Positions 20,118 to 29,627 of a DNA stretch of 64,000 nt are shown in pieces. A program made the position numbers and the translations under genes. The stretch is from Fidelibacterota bacterium. GTDB lineage: Bacteria; Fidelibacterota; UBA8477; JABMPR01. The notes beneath the pieces were generated by a model. The model ran no database searches and had not been told where the DNA came from. It saw only the letters and a list, made by a program, of their open reading frames with translations. The stretch is taken from the NCBI GenBank assembly GCA_021734325.1, contig JAIPJF010000016.1, forward strand, positions 1 through 64,000, in the 5' to 3' direction. The first letter of the stretch is position 1. Each line of letters opens with the position of its first letter.

Positions 20118-20192
20118 GGCTCATGTATTCTGAATGCTAATGCTCAATATAAAAAATGAGTCAGATCTAAACCGTGGAACCTGGAATTCGCC

Positions 20193-20855
20193 TTATATCC
20201 TTGTCTTCTTTTTAAAAATTCTCGCCTTTTCAAATCGATTCTCTGTTCCCGCCATCATTCGCTTGATATTCGTACGATGGGTGAAGATCACGAACGTTGG
20301 TATCAAAAGTGCAAATACTCTCAAGGTGATCGAAATCTGTGTTTCAGGATTTAAACCCTCAATAATAAAGAGTGTGACAGGGAGAGCAGTGGCTGCCAAC
20401 ATGCTGCCTAAAGAAACGATTCCCGTCGAGAGAAGAGTGATAATAAATACCAGTAGGCAAATGGGTAAGGCAATGGGGTAGAGGGCGATAAGCATTCCAG
20501 CTAGTGTCCCCACACCTTTTCCCCCTTTGAAGCCTGCGAATATCGTATATGTATGTCCGAGCACAGCGGCGAATCCGGCAATAATCATGAGTGCATCTGG
20601 ATTGCCATTGAATAAAATCGTTTCAGAATTCAAATGACCTGCCACGTAGGCAGGGAGCCAGCCTTTAAAAACATCTACGACCGTCACGAAGAGGGCAGGT
20701 TTCCAACCAAAGGTGCGAAAGACATTAGTTGCACCGGCATTTCCTGAACCGTGCTCCCGTACATCGGTATGGTAAATTGTTTTTGATACGATAATGCTTG
20801 TAGGTGTCGATCCTACCACATATGCGATTAAAACCAGTATGATTAATTCAATCAT
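20193..20855 (-). CDS. plsY: Acyl-phosphate:glycerol-3-phosphate acyltransferase PlsY
   Basis: PlsY moves an acyl chain from acyl-phosphate to glycerol-3-phosphate, the first step of phospholipid synthesis, in the inner membrane. The 220-residue protein is highly hydrophobic and carries the three family motifs: GSGNAGATNVFRTFG near residue 36, GFKGGKGVGTLAG near residue 108, and HRTNIKRMMAGTENRF near the C-terminus. It lies 63 bases downstream of the FakA-FakB-like fusion gene on the same strand, so both are likely one transcript. Confidence 0.97.
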   Translation of the reverse strand: MIELIILVLIAYVVGSTPTSIIVSKTIYHTDVREHGSGNAGATNVFRTFGWKPALFVTVVDVFKGWLPAYVAGHLNSETILFNGNPDALMIIAGFAAVLGHTYTIFAGFKGGKGVGTLAGMLIALYPIALPICLLVFIITLLSTGIVSLGSMLAATALPVTLFIIEGLNPETQISITLRVFALLIPTFVIFTHRTNIKRMMAGTENRFEKARIFKKKTRI

Positions 20856-20918
20856 TGATCTTCCCTTTATAATTGAGTGTGAATATAATCACAGTGCTAT
20901 GGATATCATCCCAATGAT

Positions 20919-22706
20919 TTAATGATATTGAACGGCAATGCCAACAGCACCCACACCTCCGTGTACTCCAAGGGCAGGGCAAAAATCGGAAACAAAAACA
21001 TATGCCTCAGGGAATTGCGCTGATAAAGTCTTTCGATAGGTTTCTGCCGTTTCAAGATTCATTCCGTGGACAATACCAATTCTCTTAACCTGTCTGCCTT
21101 TGATTTTCTTCAGGACAAATTTTTCAAATTTCCCGAAAAGGTTATTTCTACCAAATGTTACACCGCAGGGTTTTAAATATCCTTCTTTGTTTACAGTAAG
21201 TACCAGATTCAATTTAAGGAAATCAATGATTCGCTTTTTGCTTTCACTCAAGCGACCACCCCGGCGCACAGCATCCAGCGTCTTTAGCCCGATAAAAATT
21301 TCTGTGTTTTGGATGGTTTTATCAGCCAGTGCTGAGATATCCTCAAATTCCATATTGGCATCTATTGCCTCAGCTATTTCCAGTGCAATCACACCAGTCC
21401 CTGATGACACTGAAAGCGAATCTTTTAATACTTTAGTTCCCTTAAAACTGATTTTGTCCAGAGCATTCGCAGCATTCTGCATGGTGCCGCTTAGCACTGC
21501 AGGCAGGTGAAGCGAGATAACTGATTCGTAATGGGAAGCTAAAAACTGATACATGCGCCTAAAATCAGCTGGGGGTGGTTGTGAGGTCTTCGGATGTATC
21601 TGAGATTCGGAGAGCCTTTTGTAGAACTCTTCGTTGGTGATAGTGACCCGATCAATGAATTGTTTATTCCCAAAATTCAATCTCACTGGAACGACATGAA
21701 TATGATGTTTCTCCAATATTTCTGCAGGAATATCACAGGTAGAATCAATGACGAGTGCAATTCGCCGCTCTGAAAGAACACTTTTGTTTTGCTCTCGCAT
21801 GTCGTCCACTTTTTGATGCTGAATTTCACCAAATTTTTCAAGACTGGCGAAGAGTGCTCCAGGATCATCCGTATGGATATGTATCTTTGCCCTGTGCTTA
21901 GATCCGGCTATCACAATGCTGTCACCCTGATCTCGCAATGATTTATTCAACTCATCCCTGGAGATATCCTCGGCAATGACGATACACTCGGTGCAGAATG
22001 GATAATTTAAATTGTCCATGATTTGCTGGGACATTTCAATAGCTGCACTAGAAAAATCAGCGTCAATTACAGGCAATTGCCTAATATTCCCAGTATCCAT
22101 GAAGGCTAAGACACCTTCAAGAATGCTCTGGAACCCACGACCGGCTGCATCAACGACACCGGCATCCTTTAGGACTTGCAACTGCTCAGGAGTGTAATCA
22201 AGCGCTTTCTGTGCTGCTTCCGCTGAGACTCTCCATATATGCTGAAAGTCAGCACTGGTCTTGGATTCCTCAAGGAGACTATTACTCCAGGCTCGGAGAA
22301 CTGATAGGATGGTTCCCTCTCTTGGATTCATCAACGCCGTATATGCTTCATCGACGGCAATTTTACAGGCGGCTGCGAATTGAGAGGTGTTCACAGCACT
22401 GTAGGGTTTTAAGCCAATATTGAGCCCCTGGAAAAATTGAGCCAGAATGACTCCAGAGTTCCCACGGGCGTTATCAAGGGCAGCTTCGGCGACCAGGTGA
22501 CTTAATTCATTGAGTGCCAGTTCTTTATGGGGCTGAATATTCTCAATAACTCCCATTAATGTAAAAGCCATATTGGTACCAGTGTCACCATCGGGGACTG
22601 GAAAAACATTGATCTTATTGAGATAGTCCTGCTCATCCAGAAGACTTTGAATTCCCGCATAGAGTACACGGTAAAGACGAATTCCATCAAGGTAGGCGAT
22701 TTTCAT
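20919..22706 (-). CDS. Fused DAK2/DegV protein, likely fatty acid kinase (FakA-FakB fusion)
   Basis: In known fatty acid kinases, FakA (ATP-binding) phosphorylates a fatty acid held by the separate DegV-family protein FakB. Here both lie in one 595-residue chain. Residues 1-200 are the DAK2 kinase domain: NVFPVPDGDTGTNM with metal-binding Asp 39 and Asp 41, then ARGNSGVILAQ. A FakA-type middle domain follows (FCTECIVI, then HIHTDDPG near residue 275 and KVDDMREQN). From about 315 a full DegV domain appears: IDSTCDIP, TSQPPPADF, LSGTMQNA, RRGGRLS and ALGVHGGVGAVG. The C-terminal part of normal FakA is missing and replaced by DegV. The ATG at 22706 has GAGGGA upstream. plsY downstream uses acyl-phosphate, which supports the assignment. 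Function is inferred. Confidence 0.85.
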   Translation of the reverse strand: MKIAYLDGIRLYRVLYAGIQSLLDEQDYLNKINVFPVPDGDTGTNMAFTLMGVIENIQPHKELALNELSHLVAEAALDNARGNSGVILAQFFQGLNIGLKPYSAVNTSQFAAACKIAVDEAYTALMNPREGTILSVLRAWSNSLLEESKTSADFQHIWRVSAEAAQKALDYTPEQLQVLKDAGVVDAAGRGFQSILEGVLAFMDTGNIRQLPVIDADFSSAAIEMSQQIMDNLNYPFCTECIVIAEDISRDELNKSLRDQGDSIVIAGSKHRAKIHIHTDDPGALFASLEKFGEIQHQKVDDMREQNKSVLSERRIALVIDSTCDIPAEILEKHHIHVVPVRLNFGNKQFIDRVTITNEEFYKRLSESQIHPKTSQPPPADFRRMYQFLASHYESVISLHLPAVLSGTMQNAANALDKISFKGTKVLKDSLSVSSGTGVIALEIAEAIDANMEFEDISALADKTIQNTEIFIGLKTLDAVRRGGRLSESKKRIIDFLKLNLVLTVNKEGYLKPCGVTFGRNNLFGKFEKFVLKKIKGRQVKRIGIVHGMNLETAETYRKTLSAQFPEAYVFVSDFCPALGVHGGVGAVGIAVQYH

Positions 22707-23266
<560 letters not shown>

Positions 23267-23306
23267 TTCTACCCTGTCGATCTGACAACGAACTATCAGC
23301 TTAATT

Positions 23307-23334
23307 TAAAGGTCTCCCGCGGGGGACCTTTTCT
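23307..23334 (+). terminator. Intrinsic terminator after ferredoxin
   Basis: AAAGGTCTCCC pairs with GGGGGACCTTT across a two-base turn, an 11-base-pair stem with one T-G wobble, followed by TTTCTGTTC. It lies about 40 bases after the ferredoxin stop. Confidence 0.8.
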
Positions 23335-23530
23335 GTTCATTTAATGGCTGCAAGGGACTCAAAAATTGATCCCATCCAGCAATAAATGACCGATCGGATA
23401 GAGGACAATAATTGGAATAGCCCAGTTTCAACTTGATGGGGAATTCTAACTCGTGAGCATCATTTATCCTGCATCTGAGTAAATGAAAACTATATTAGCA
23501 GGCTATGAAAGTTACAGGAATAAATATACA

Positions 23531-24571
23531 ATGAGTGAGGATAAACTTAAGTCACTTTTACAGCAGGTCAAGTACCCGGGGTTTAGTAAGGATGTTGTAT
23601 CATTTGGACTAATCCAAAATGTAAAAGTTATTGATAAAGATGTTGAGCTCGGCGTGAAATTTTCCAGCGAAAAGGAAGATATTCGCCAGCAGATACTTGG
23701 TAACATTGAAAAAGTATTACGCGATGGTGGATTTGAGAAAATAAGCATCGAAGTGATTCAAATTCCCACGCAAAAGGCGGCCTCAAATTCTCGGGATCCG
23801 GCATCTCCACCTTCAATTCCTGGTGTGAAATATACGATTGCTGTGGCCAGTGGTAAGGGTGGGGTTGGTAAATCAACTGTAGCTGTAAATCTTGCAGCTG
23901 CCCTCAAGGAACAGGGTCATTCAGTCGGTATTCTGGATTTAGATGTTTTCGGCCCCAGTCTTCCCATTACCATGGGAATTATGGAAGTTCCAAAAGTTCT
24001 AGAAGCAAATAAATTACTGCCAGTTAAAAAACACGATATTTCACTCATGTCCTTAGGCTTTTTACTTACGGAGAGCGCCCCCGTCATCTGGAGAGGTGCC
24101 ATGGTCTCAAAAATGGTTTCTCAATTTTTATTTGACGTGAATTGGGGTGAGCTTGACTACTTGATTCTTGATTTACCACCAGGAACAGGTGACGTTCAGT
24201 TAACCCTTGTACAGCAGGTAGCCCTGACTGGTGCCGTTATTGTGACAACTCCCCAGGACCTTGCTCTGAAGGACGTTGAGCGTGGGGCCAATATGTTTGA
24301 AAAAGTTAATACTCCAGTTCTGGGAATCGTTGAGAACATGTCCTACCATGTGTGCACGAATTGTGGTCACAGATCGCAAATATTTTCATCTGGGGGAGGT
24401 GACAAGGAAAGCGCCAGACTGAGTGTTCCTTTACTAGCAAAAATACCACTGAATGAGGATGTCATGAGAGCTGGAGAACAGGGGGAACCCCTGGTCTTTT
24501 ACATCCCTGAATCAGAAGCAGCCCAGATATTCATGCAGATCGCTGAACAGATACATACTTTAGTAAATTGA
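23531..24571 (+). CDS. Mrp/ApbC family Fe-S cluster carrier ATPase
   Basis: Mrp proteins bind and deliver Fe-S clusters and need ATP. Residues 1-80 are a MIP18/DUF59-type domain (KLKSLLQQVKYPGFSKDVVSFGLI). Then comes the deviant Walker A GKGGVGKSTVAVNLA, switch LDLDVFGPSLP, Walker-type DLPPGTGDVQLT, and the cluster-binding CXXC in YHVCTNCGH. The start at 23531 (about 346 residues) gives the usual N-terminus; a start at 23483 would add 16 residues. The next gene is a SufT-like protein, matching an Fe-S role. Confidence 0.95.
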   Translation: MSEDKLKSLLQQVKYPGFSKDVVSFGLIQNVKVIDKDVELGVKFSSEKEDIRQQILGNIEKVLRDGGFEKISIEVIQIPTQKAASNSRDPASPPSIPGVKYTIAVASGKGGVGKSTVAVNLAAALKEQGHSVGILDLDVFGPSLPITMGIMEVPKVLEANKLLPVKKHDISLMSLGFLLTESAPVIWRGAMVSKMVSQFLFDVNWGELDYLILDLPPGTGDVQLTLVQQVALTGAVIVTTPQDLALKDVERGANMFEKVNTPVLGIVENMSYHVCTNCGHRSQIFSSGGGDKESARLSVPLLAKIPLNEDVMRAGEQGEPLVFYIPESEAAQIFMQIAEQIHTLVN

Positions 24572-24578
24572 CAGAATA

Positions 24579-24878
24579 ATGCTGAGCAAAGATCAAATAT
24601 ATGAAGCTCTCCGCAAGGTCTATGACCCTGAGATCCCTGTGAATTTGGTTGATCTTGGTTTGGTCTATGACATACAAATTCAGGGTACAAAGGTAAGTGT
24701 GAAAATGACATTGACGGCTGTAGGCTGCCCGATGCACACAGTGATTACTGGAAATGTTAAAAGTGCCATAGAAGCATTAGGCGAGGTCACTGAGGCCAAG
24801 GTTGATATCGTATGGGAACCGCGTTGGACACCGGAGCTGATCAGTCCTGAAGGTCGTCAAACTTTGGGTATGGAGTGA
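24579..24878 (+). CDS. MIP18 family (SufT/PaaD-like) protein
   Basis: This 99-residue protein is a single MIP18/DUF59 domain: QIYEALRKVYDPEIPVNLVDLGLVYDI, then MTLTAVGCPMH with the conserved Cys, and WEPRWTPELISPEGR near the end. Such proteins act in Fe-S cluster assembly (SufT) or in maturation of oxygenases (PaaD). It lies seven bases after the Mrp gene and upstream of uppS, so Fe-S work is the likelier role. Confidence 0.92.
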   Translation: MLSKDQIYEALRKVYDPEIPVNLVDLGLVYDIQIQGTKVSVKMTLTAVGCPMHTVITGNVKSAIEALGEVTEAKVDIVWEPRWTPELISPEGRQTLGME

Positions 24879-24884
24879 TAGTCG

Positions 24885-25655
24885 TTGCGTAAAATTTCTA
24901 CCGATTTGGAAAAATTAAAATCCGAGGTTCTGTCACACGGGGAGCTACCAAAACACGTTGCCATAATTATGGACGGGAACGGGCGTTGGGCAAAGGCAAA
25001 ATCACAACCTCGAATATTCGGCCATAAGGCTGGTGTAAAAACGGTACGAAAAATGACTGAACTCGCAGGTGAGCTTGGTTTGGAAACCCTTACCTTGTAT
25101 ACATTTTCCAGTGAAAACTGGAACCGACCGAAAATGGAAGTTTCAGCACTGATGAATTTGTTGCTGGATACAATCACCAAAGAAGTAGATGATCTTGATC
25201 GCAATAATGTGCGTCTTACTGTGATAGGTGATCTGGATTCCATGCCTGCTGGACCTCGTAAAGGCATGCTGGATGGAATACAACGGACTGCAAAGAATAC
25301 AGGACTGAACCTCAATTTGGCATTGAACTATGGTGGAAGACAGGAAATTCTGCATGCTGTCCGTGCTATCGGGCAAGCGATTGAAGAGGGGAAATTAACA
25401 TCCTCCCAAATTGAGGACAAGACCATATCAGATTATTTATACACTGCCAAGCTAAGCGACCCAGACCTGTTGATCCGAACCAGCGGTGAATTCAGACTGA
25501 GCAATTTCTTGTTATGGCAGCTGGCATATACTGAGATTTTTGTCACGCCGGTATATTGGCCGGCATTTACAGAAAAGGACTTTCTTGAAGCAATTAGCAA
25601 TTATCAAAAAAGAGAACGAAGATACGGACAAGTCAGTGAACAAATTCAAAGCTAG
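24885..25655 (+). CDS. uppS: Isoprenyl transferase (undecaprenyl diphosphate synthase)
   Basis: This enzyme makes the C55 lipid carrier for cell wall and surface polymers by cis-addition of isopentenyl diphosphate units. The 256-residue protein uses a TTG start. IIMDGNGRWAKAK (catalytic Asp), GHKAGVKTVRKM, LYTFSSENWNRP, and DLLIRTSGEFRLSNFLLWQLAYTE are family signatures. It precedes bamA; cdsA, often between them, is absent here. Confidence 0.97.
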   Translation: MRKISTDLEKLKSEVLSHGELPKHVAIIMDGNGRWAKAKSQPRIFGHKAGVKTVRKMTELAGELGLETLTLYTFSSENWNRPKMEVSALMNLLLDTITKEVDDLDRNNVRLTVIGDLDSMPAGPRKGMLDGIQRTAKNTGLNLNLALNYGGRQEILHAVRAIGQAIEEGKLTSSQIEDKTISDYLYTAKLSDPDLLIRTSGEFRLSNFLLWQLAYTEIFVTPVYWPAFTEKDFLEAISNYQKRERRYGQVSEQIQS

Positions 25656-25670
25656 AGCGTTCGTTAACGT

Positions 25671-28025
25671 ATGAAAAATTATACTTTATATCTGCTAGGT
25701 TTTATTCTCATTGCTTCAGCGAGCTTGGGACAACAGGCTGCTACCATAAAAATTGCCAGCATTGATGTGATCGGTACGAAAACGGCCACTCCTGAAGTCG
25801 TAATCTCGGCATCTGGTTTAGCCGTTGGGGAAGAGGCGAATCAAGAGGCATTTGCTGATGCTGTAAAGCAATTGTGGAGTCTGGGCCTTTTCTCGGATGT
25901 CAAAATTCTTACCGAGCAGAAACAAGTTGCTGGAGCATTTCTTATTATTTCAGTAGAAGAGTATCCCAGATTGGATAAGGTGGTTCTCGAAGGGAACAAA
26001 AAGATAAAAAAGGATGATATTGAAGAAGCCTTGGAGATTCATCCGGGTCAACCTTTGACCCCCTATATTGTTTATGAGAGTCAGCGGATCATCCAGAAAC
26101 TTTATTACGACAAAGGTTATCTCCTCGCAGAAATAGTCCCGACCACCTTTGAGGGTGTGAGAGAAAATACACGGGGCGTAAAATTTCAGATCACAGAGAA
26201 TAAAAAAGTCTCTGTCGGTGGCATCTACTTCAGTGGAAATACCCAGCTTTCAGACCGAAAACTGAAAAAGAAAATGGAAAAGATTAAAGAGGAACGGTGG
26301 TGGAAATTTTGGGCCGAGACAGAATTCTCAATTGATAACCTTCGCACCGATGAACGAGCGATTGAAGATCAGATGCATGCTCTTGGTTTCAGAGATGCAG
26401 AAGTGCTTGGGGATAGTCTGTATTATTCTGAAGACCTGAAAAAGATGTTTTTTCGCATCAATCTGTATGAGGGCGAAAGATACCATTACGGGGACGTGAA
26501 TGTCTCTGGCAATGCAGTGGTTGAAACTGAGGATATCCTTGGTGCCCTCGGTATCTCAAGGGGAGACGTCTACAACTCCGACAAGCTTATGGAAGCCATT
26601 GAACTGGGTGTTAGAGCCCCATACATGGATAAGGGATATTTGTATGCACAGATCCTTCCGGTTGAATTACCAGTAGCGGCAGATACCGTTGACCTTACAT
26701 TAAATATCACTGAAAATAATCCAGTTTACGTTCGACATATTCGCATTGTCGGCAATGATAAAACCAAAGAAAACGTAATCCGACGTGAGCTCAGGATATT
26801 TCCTGGTGATTTGTTTAATCGAACTGCCCTGATGCGATCGCAGCGTGAGATTATGATCCTTAATTATTTTGGCAATGTTGTACCCGATGTGATCCCCTAT
26901 GATGATGATGAGATCGATCTTGTCTTTGAGGTTGAAGAAAAAAACACAGGAACTGCAACGGCCAGCGCAGGATATAGTGAACGCGATGGCTTTATTGGCA
27001 CTGTGGGTCTCCAATTTCCCAATTTTCGGGGTAACGGGCAGCAACTGTCATTCAATTTTCAGCGCGCGTATAGTTACGAAGCACTCTCGGTCAGTTTTGT
27101 AGAACCCTGGTTGTTTAATACACCCAATTTATTGGGAATAAGCTTGTTTGATCAGGACAGGAGTCAGGGAACCGCATCTTCTTACCTAAGCTATTCTTCA
27201 ACTTATTCCACACCTTACGATGTGCACACTACAGGTGGATCCATTACATTTGGCCGTCGTTTTCAATGGCCGGATAATTATTTCCGAGGGCGATGGATGT
27301 TCAGGGCCACACAGGATCGTTATGACCTGGACAAGATTTACTATCAGAGTATTTTTGACAGGGTCAACCCAGCGCACTTGGAGAAAACCGCTGGAATCAG
27401 CCTGACCCAAACAATTACCCGTGACTCTCGAAATGCTCCAGAATTTCCGACGGCAGGCTCCGTACTCACCCTCAATTCTACTTACAGTGGTGGATTCCTC
27501 GGGGGGAATGAAAGCTTCTTCAAGCAAAAGGCCAGCCTAGAATGGTATACACCCATTTGGAAGGATAAACTGGCAATGCGGAATTACATGGAGGGTGGTG
27601 TCATCAATCCCCTCGTCCAGGATTCAACCCATATTATTCCTTATGATGAGTATTTTTTCATGGGTGGAGCGGGTTTGATCTATGGAAGTGCATTGCGCGG
27701 ATATGCTGAACGATCTGTTGGAACATTGGAAGGTGATGCTTACTTTGGCGGGATGGCATCTTTCAAATATACATTTGAAATGCGCTTCCTCCTGTCTCCA
27801 AATCCCATGATGTATCTTATTGGATTTGCTGAGGCTGGCAACGTATGGGATGATTTTGAGTCGAGTAATCTTTTCGATCTGAAGAGATCGGCGGGTTTTG
27901 GTGGCCGGGTGATCATGCCGCCGCTGGGAATGTTGGGCATTGATATCGGTTGGGGTTTTGATCGTGATCCTGTGCCTGATTGGAAGTCACCGGAGTATCA
28001 TTTTATTTTCGGTCAACAATTTTAA
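25671..28025 (+). CDS. bamA: Outer membrane assembly factor BamA
   Basis: BamA inserts beta-barrel proteins into the outer membrane. The 784-residue protein has a signal peptide (cleaved near SLGQQ), a series of POTRA domains over about residues 25-425 (for example VVLEGNKKIKKDDIEEALEI and VRHIRIVGNDKTKENVIRRELRI), and a C-terminal 16-strand barrel from about 430 that includes GRGQ-like loops, the VRGF-equivalent ALRGYAERSVG and the ending FHFIFGQQF-like HFIFGQQF with terminal Phe. The next gene encodes its periplasmic partner Skp. Confidence 0.96.
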   Translation: MKNYTLYLLGFILIASASLGQQAATIKIASIDVIGTKTATPEVVISASGLAVGEEANQEAFADAVKQLWSLGLFSDVKILTEQKQVAGAFLIISVEEYPRLDKVVLEGNKKIKKDDIEEALEIHPGQPLTPYIVYESQRIIQKLYYDKGYLLAEIVPTTFEGVRENTRGVKFQITENKKVSVGGIYFSGNTQLSDRKLKKKMEKIKEERWWKFWAETEFSIDNLRTDERAIEDQMHALGFRDAEVLGDSLYYSEDLKKMFFRINLYEGERYHYGDVNVSGNAVVETEDILGALGISRGDVYNSDKLMEAIELGVRAPYMDKGYLYAQILPVELPVAADTVDLTLNITENNPVYVRHIRIVGNDKTKENVIRRELRIFPGDLFNRTALMRSQREIMILNYFGNVVPDVIPYDDDEIDLVFEVEEKNTGTATASAGYSERDGFIGTVGLQFPNFRGNGQQLSFNFQRAYSYEALSVSFVEPWLFNTPNLLGISLFDQDRSQGTASSYLSYSSTYSTPYDVHTTGGSITFGRRFQWPDNYFRGRWMFRATQDRYDLDKIYYQSIFDRVNPAHLEKTAGISLTQTITRDSRNAPEFPTAGSVLTLNSTYSGGFLGGNESFFKQKASLEWYTPIWKDKLAMRNYMEGGVINPLVQDSTHIIPYDEYFFMGGAGLIYGSALRGYAERSVGTLEGDAYFGGMASFKYTFEMRFLLSPNPMMYLIGFAEAGNVWDDFESSNLFDLKRSAGFGGRVIMPPLGMLGIDIGWGFDRDPVPDWKSPEYHFIFGQQF

Positions 28026-28051
28026 GACATATTGGGTAAGGAGACACCATT

Positions 28052-28558
28052 TTGAACAAAGCTACAATTCGTTTAATCTTTTTGTTGCTATTATCTGTAG
28101 CAGCATTTGGACAGAAATTCGGCTACATAAACTCTGAATTTATATTGTCCCAATTTGAGGAGTTTAGAGAGGCACAAAGCAAGCTTGAAGTTGAAGGTCG
28201 TAAACTCGAGAAGCAATATTACGACATGGCCGCAACCTTAGATAGCATGCAGCAGGAATATGAGCGTCAAAAATTTCTAATGACCGAGAGCAACCGTGGA
28301 ATTAAAGAAAATGAAATGCGTCGTCTGGCTGAGGACATACAAAAATTTCAGGTTGATAAATTGGGTCCCCAGGGTGAATTCTATCAAAAGCAACAGGCTT
28401 TGGCCGATCCCGTATTGAAAAAAATCAATACTGCCATTAAAAAAGTTGGTGAGGATGGTGGTTATGATTTCATTTTTGACACTGTTGCTGGCAATGTTTT
28501 ATATGCTCAGGATAAATTTGATCTCACAGATAAAGTACTGAAGGAGCTCCAGAAATAA
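28052..28558 (+). CDS. skp: Periplasmic chaperone Skp/OmpH family
   Basis: Skp holds unfolded outer-membrane proteins in the periplasm for BamA. The 168-residue product starts at TTG with AAGGAGA upstream, has a signal peptide ending at AAFGQ, then KFGYINSEFILSQFEEFREAQSKLE, a long coiled-coil tentacle (residues 40-120) and the C-terminal strand YDFIFDTVAGNVLYAQDKFDLTDKVL. The bamA-skp-lpxD order is typical. Confidence 0.93.
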   Translation: MNKATIRLIFLLLLSVAAFGQKFGYINSEFILSQFEEFREAQSKLEVEGRKLEKQYYDMAATLDSMQQEYERQKFLMTESNRGIKENEMRRLAEDIQKFQVDKLGPQGEFYQKQQALADPVLKKINTAIKKVGEDGGYDFIFDTVAGNVLYAQDKFDLTDKVLKELQK

Positions 28559-28573
28559 GGAGCTAGCTATCCT

Positions 28574-29590
28574 TTGGCATTAAAATTAGGAGAGCTTGCT
28601 CGGAGGCTCGGTGTCAAGCTCGAAGGAGATGAAAGCGTGGAAATCTCAAAATTGAATGAGATTCAAGTGGCTACATCTTCCGAAATATCCTTCATTTCTA
28701 ATCCCAAATATGCAAAGTATATAAAAACGACTAAGGCCGCAGCCCTTATCGTGCCTGAGGATATGGAGATAGAATATCCAAATCTGCTTCGCTCCTCAAA
28801 CCCCCAGCAAAGTATGCTAAAAGCACTGGAGTTGCTTAACCAGCAATCTCGAACGATAAAAGCAGGAGTTGCCCCTTCAGCCATCATCGCTGAGTCAGTC
28901 AAAATACCTGAATCCGCAGAGATCGGTCCAGGGGTGGTAATATCAGAGGGTGTTCATGTTGGTGAAAATGTAATTCTTGAGGCGAACGTTGTAATTGGGA
29001 TAAACTCAACAATCGGCGATTATACACATATTTACCCAAATGTGGTTATCTATGACGAGAGTTTACTTGGGACCCACTGTATTGTGCATAGCGGGACCGT
29101 TTTGGGAAGTGATGGATTTGGCTTTGCTACAGAGTCAGGAACGATCCAGAAAATTCCTCAGACAGGAAACGTTATCCTGGGTAATCATGTTGAAATTGGC
29201 GCAAACTGTGCCATAGATAGAGGCTCTATCGGTCCCACAGTGATTGGTGATGGTACAAAGCTGGATAATTTGGTGCATATTGCCCACAATGTACACGTTG
29301 GGAAGAATTGCTTCATTACTGCACAGGTTGCTATCGCTGGAAGTACTGATCTAGGGGACAGAGTGCAAATGGGGGGACAAAGTGGTGTCATTGGCCATCT
29401 AAAAGTTGGTAACGATGTATCCATTGCAAGTCGTGGAGGTGTGACTCGCGATGTACCTGACGGAATGATGGTAAGTGGTTTCCCAGCCCGTCCTCATCGG
29501 GATGAATTGAAAATTGAATCTATCATTCAAAAATTACCAGAATTGTATAAGGCTGTTAAAACACTTGAAAAACAAGTAAATAAATCCTAA
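28574..29590 (+). CDS. lpxD: UDP-3-O-acylglucosamine N-acyltransferase LpxD
   Basis: LpxD adds the N-linked acyl chain in lipid A synthesis. The 338-residue protein has an N-terminal uridine-binding domain (residues 1-100, with SEISFISNPKYAKYI) and a left-handed beta-helix of hexapeptide repeats (about 105-300), including the catalytic-His region DNLVHIAHNVHVG and GGQSGVIGHLKVG. It uses a TTG start. Confidence 0.96.
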   Translation: MALKLGELARRLGVKLEGDESVEISKLNEIQVATSSEISFISNPKYAKYIKTTKAAALIVPEDMEIEYPNLLRSSNPQQSMLKALELLNQQSRTIKAGVAPSAIIAESVKIPESAEIGPGVVISEGVHVGENVILEANVVIGINSTIGDYTHIYPNVVIYDESLLGTHCIVHSGTVLGSDGFGFATESGTIQKIPQTGNVILGNHVEIGANCAIDRGSIGPTVIGDGTKLDNLVHIAHNVHVGKNCFITAQVAIAGSTDLGDRVQMGGQSGVIGHLKVGNDVSIASRGGVTRDVPDGMMVSGFPARPHRDELKIESIIQKLPELYKAVKTLEKQVNKS

Positions 29591-29627
29591 GTGAACGCTG
29601 TGAGTGGGGATAAAAGGATTGAGGTAA

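Noticed and set aside
20134-20481. 115-codon plus-strand frame
   Set aside because: It is the reverse strand of plsY, whose three motifs are clear.
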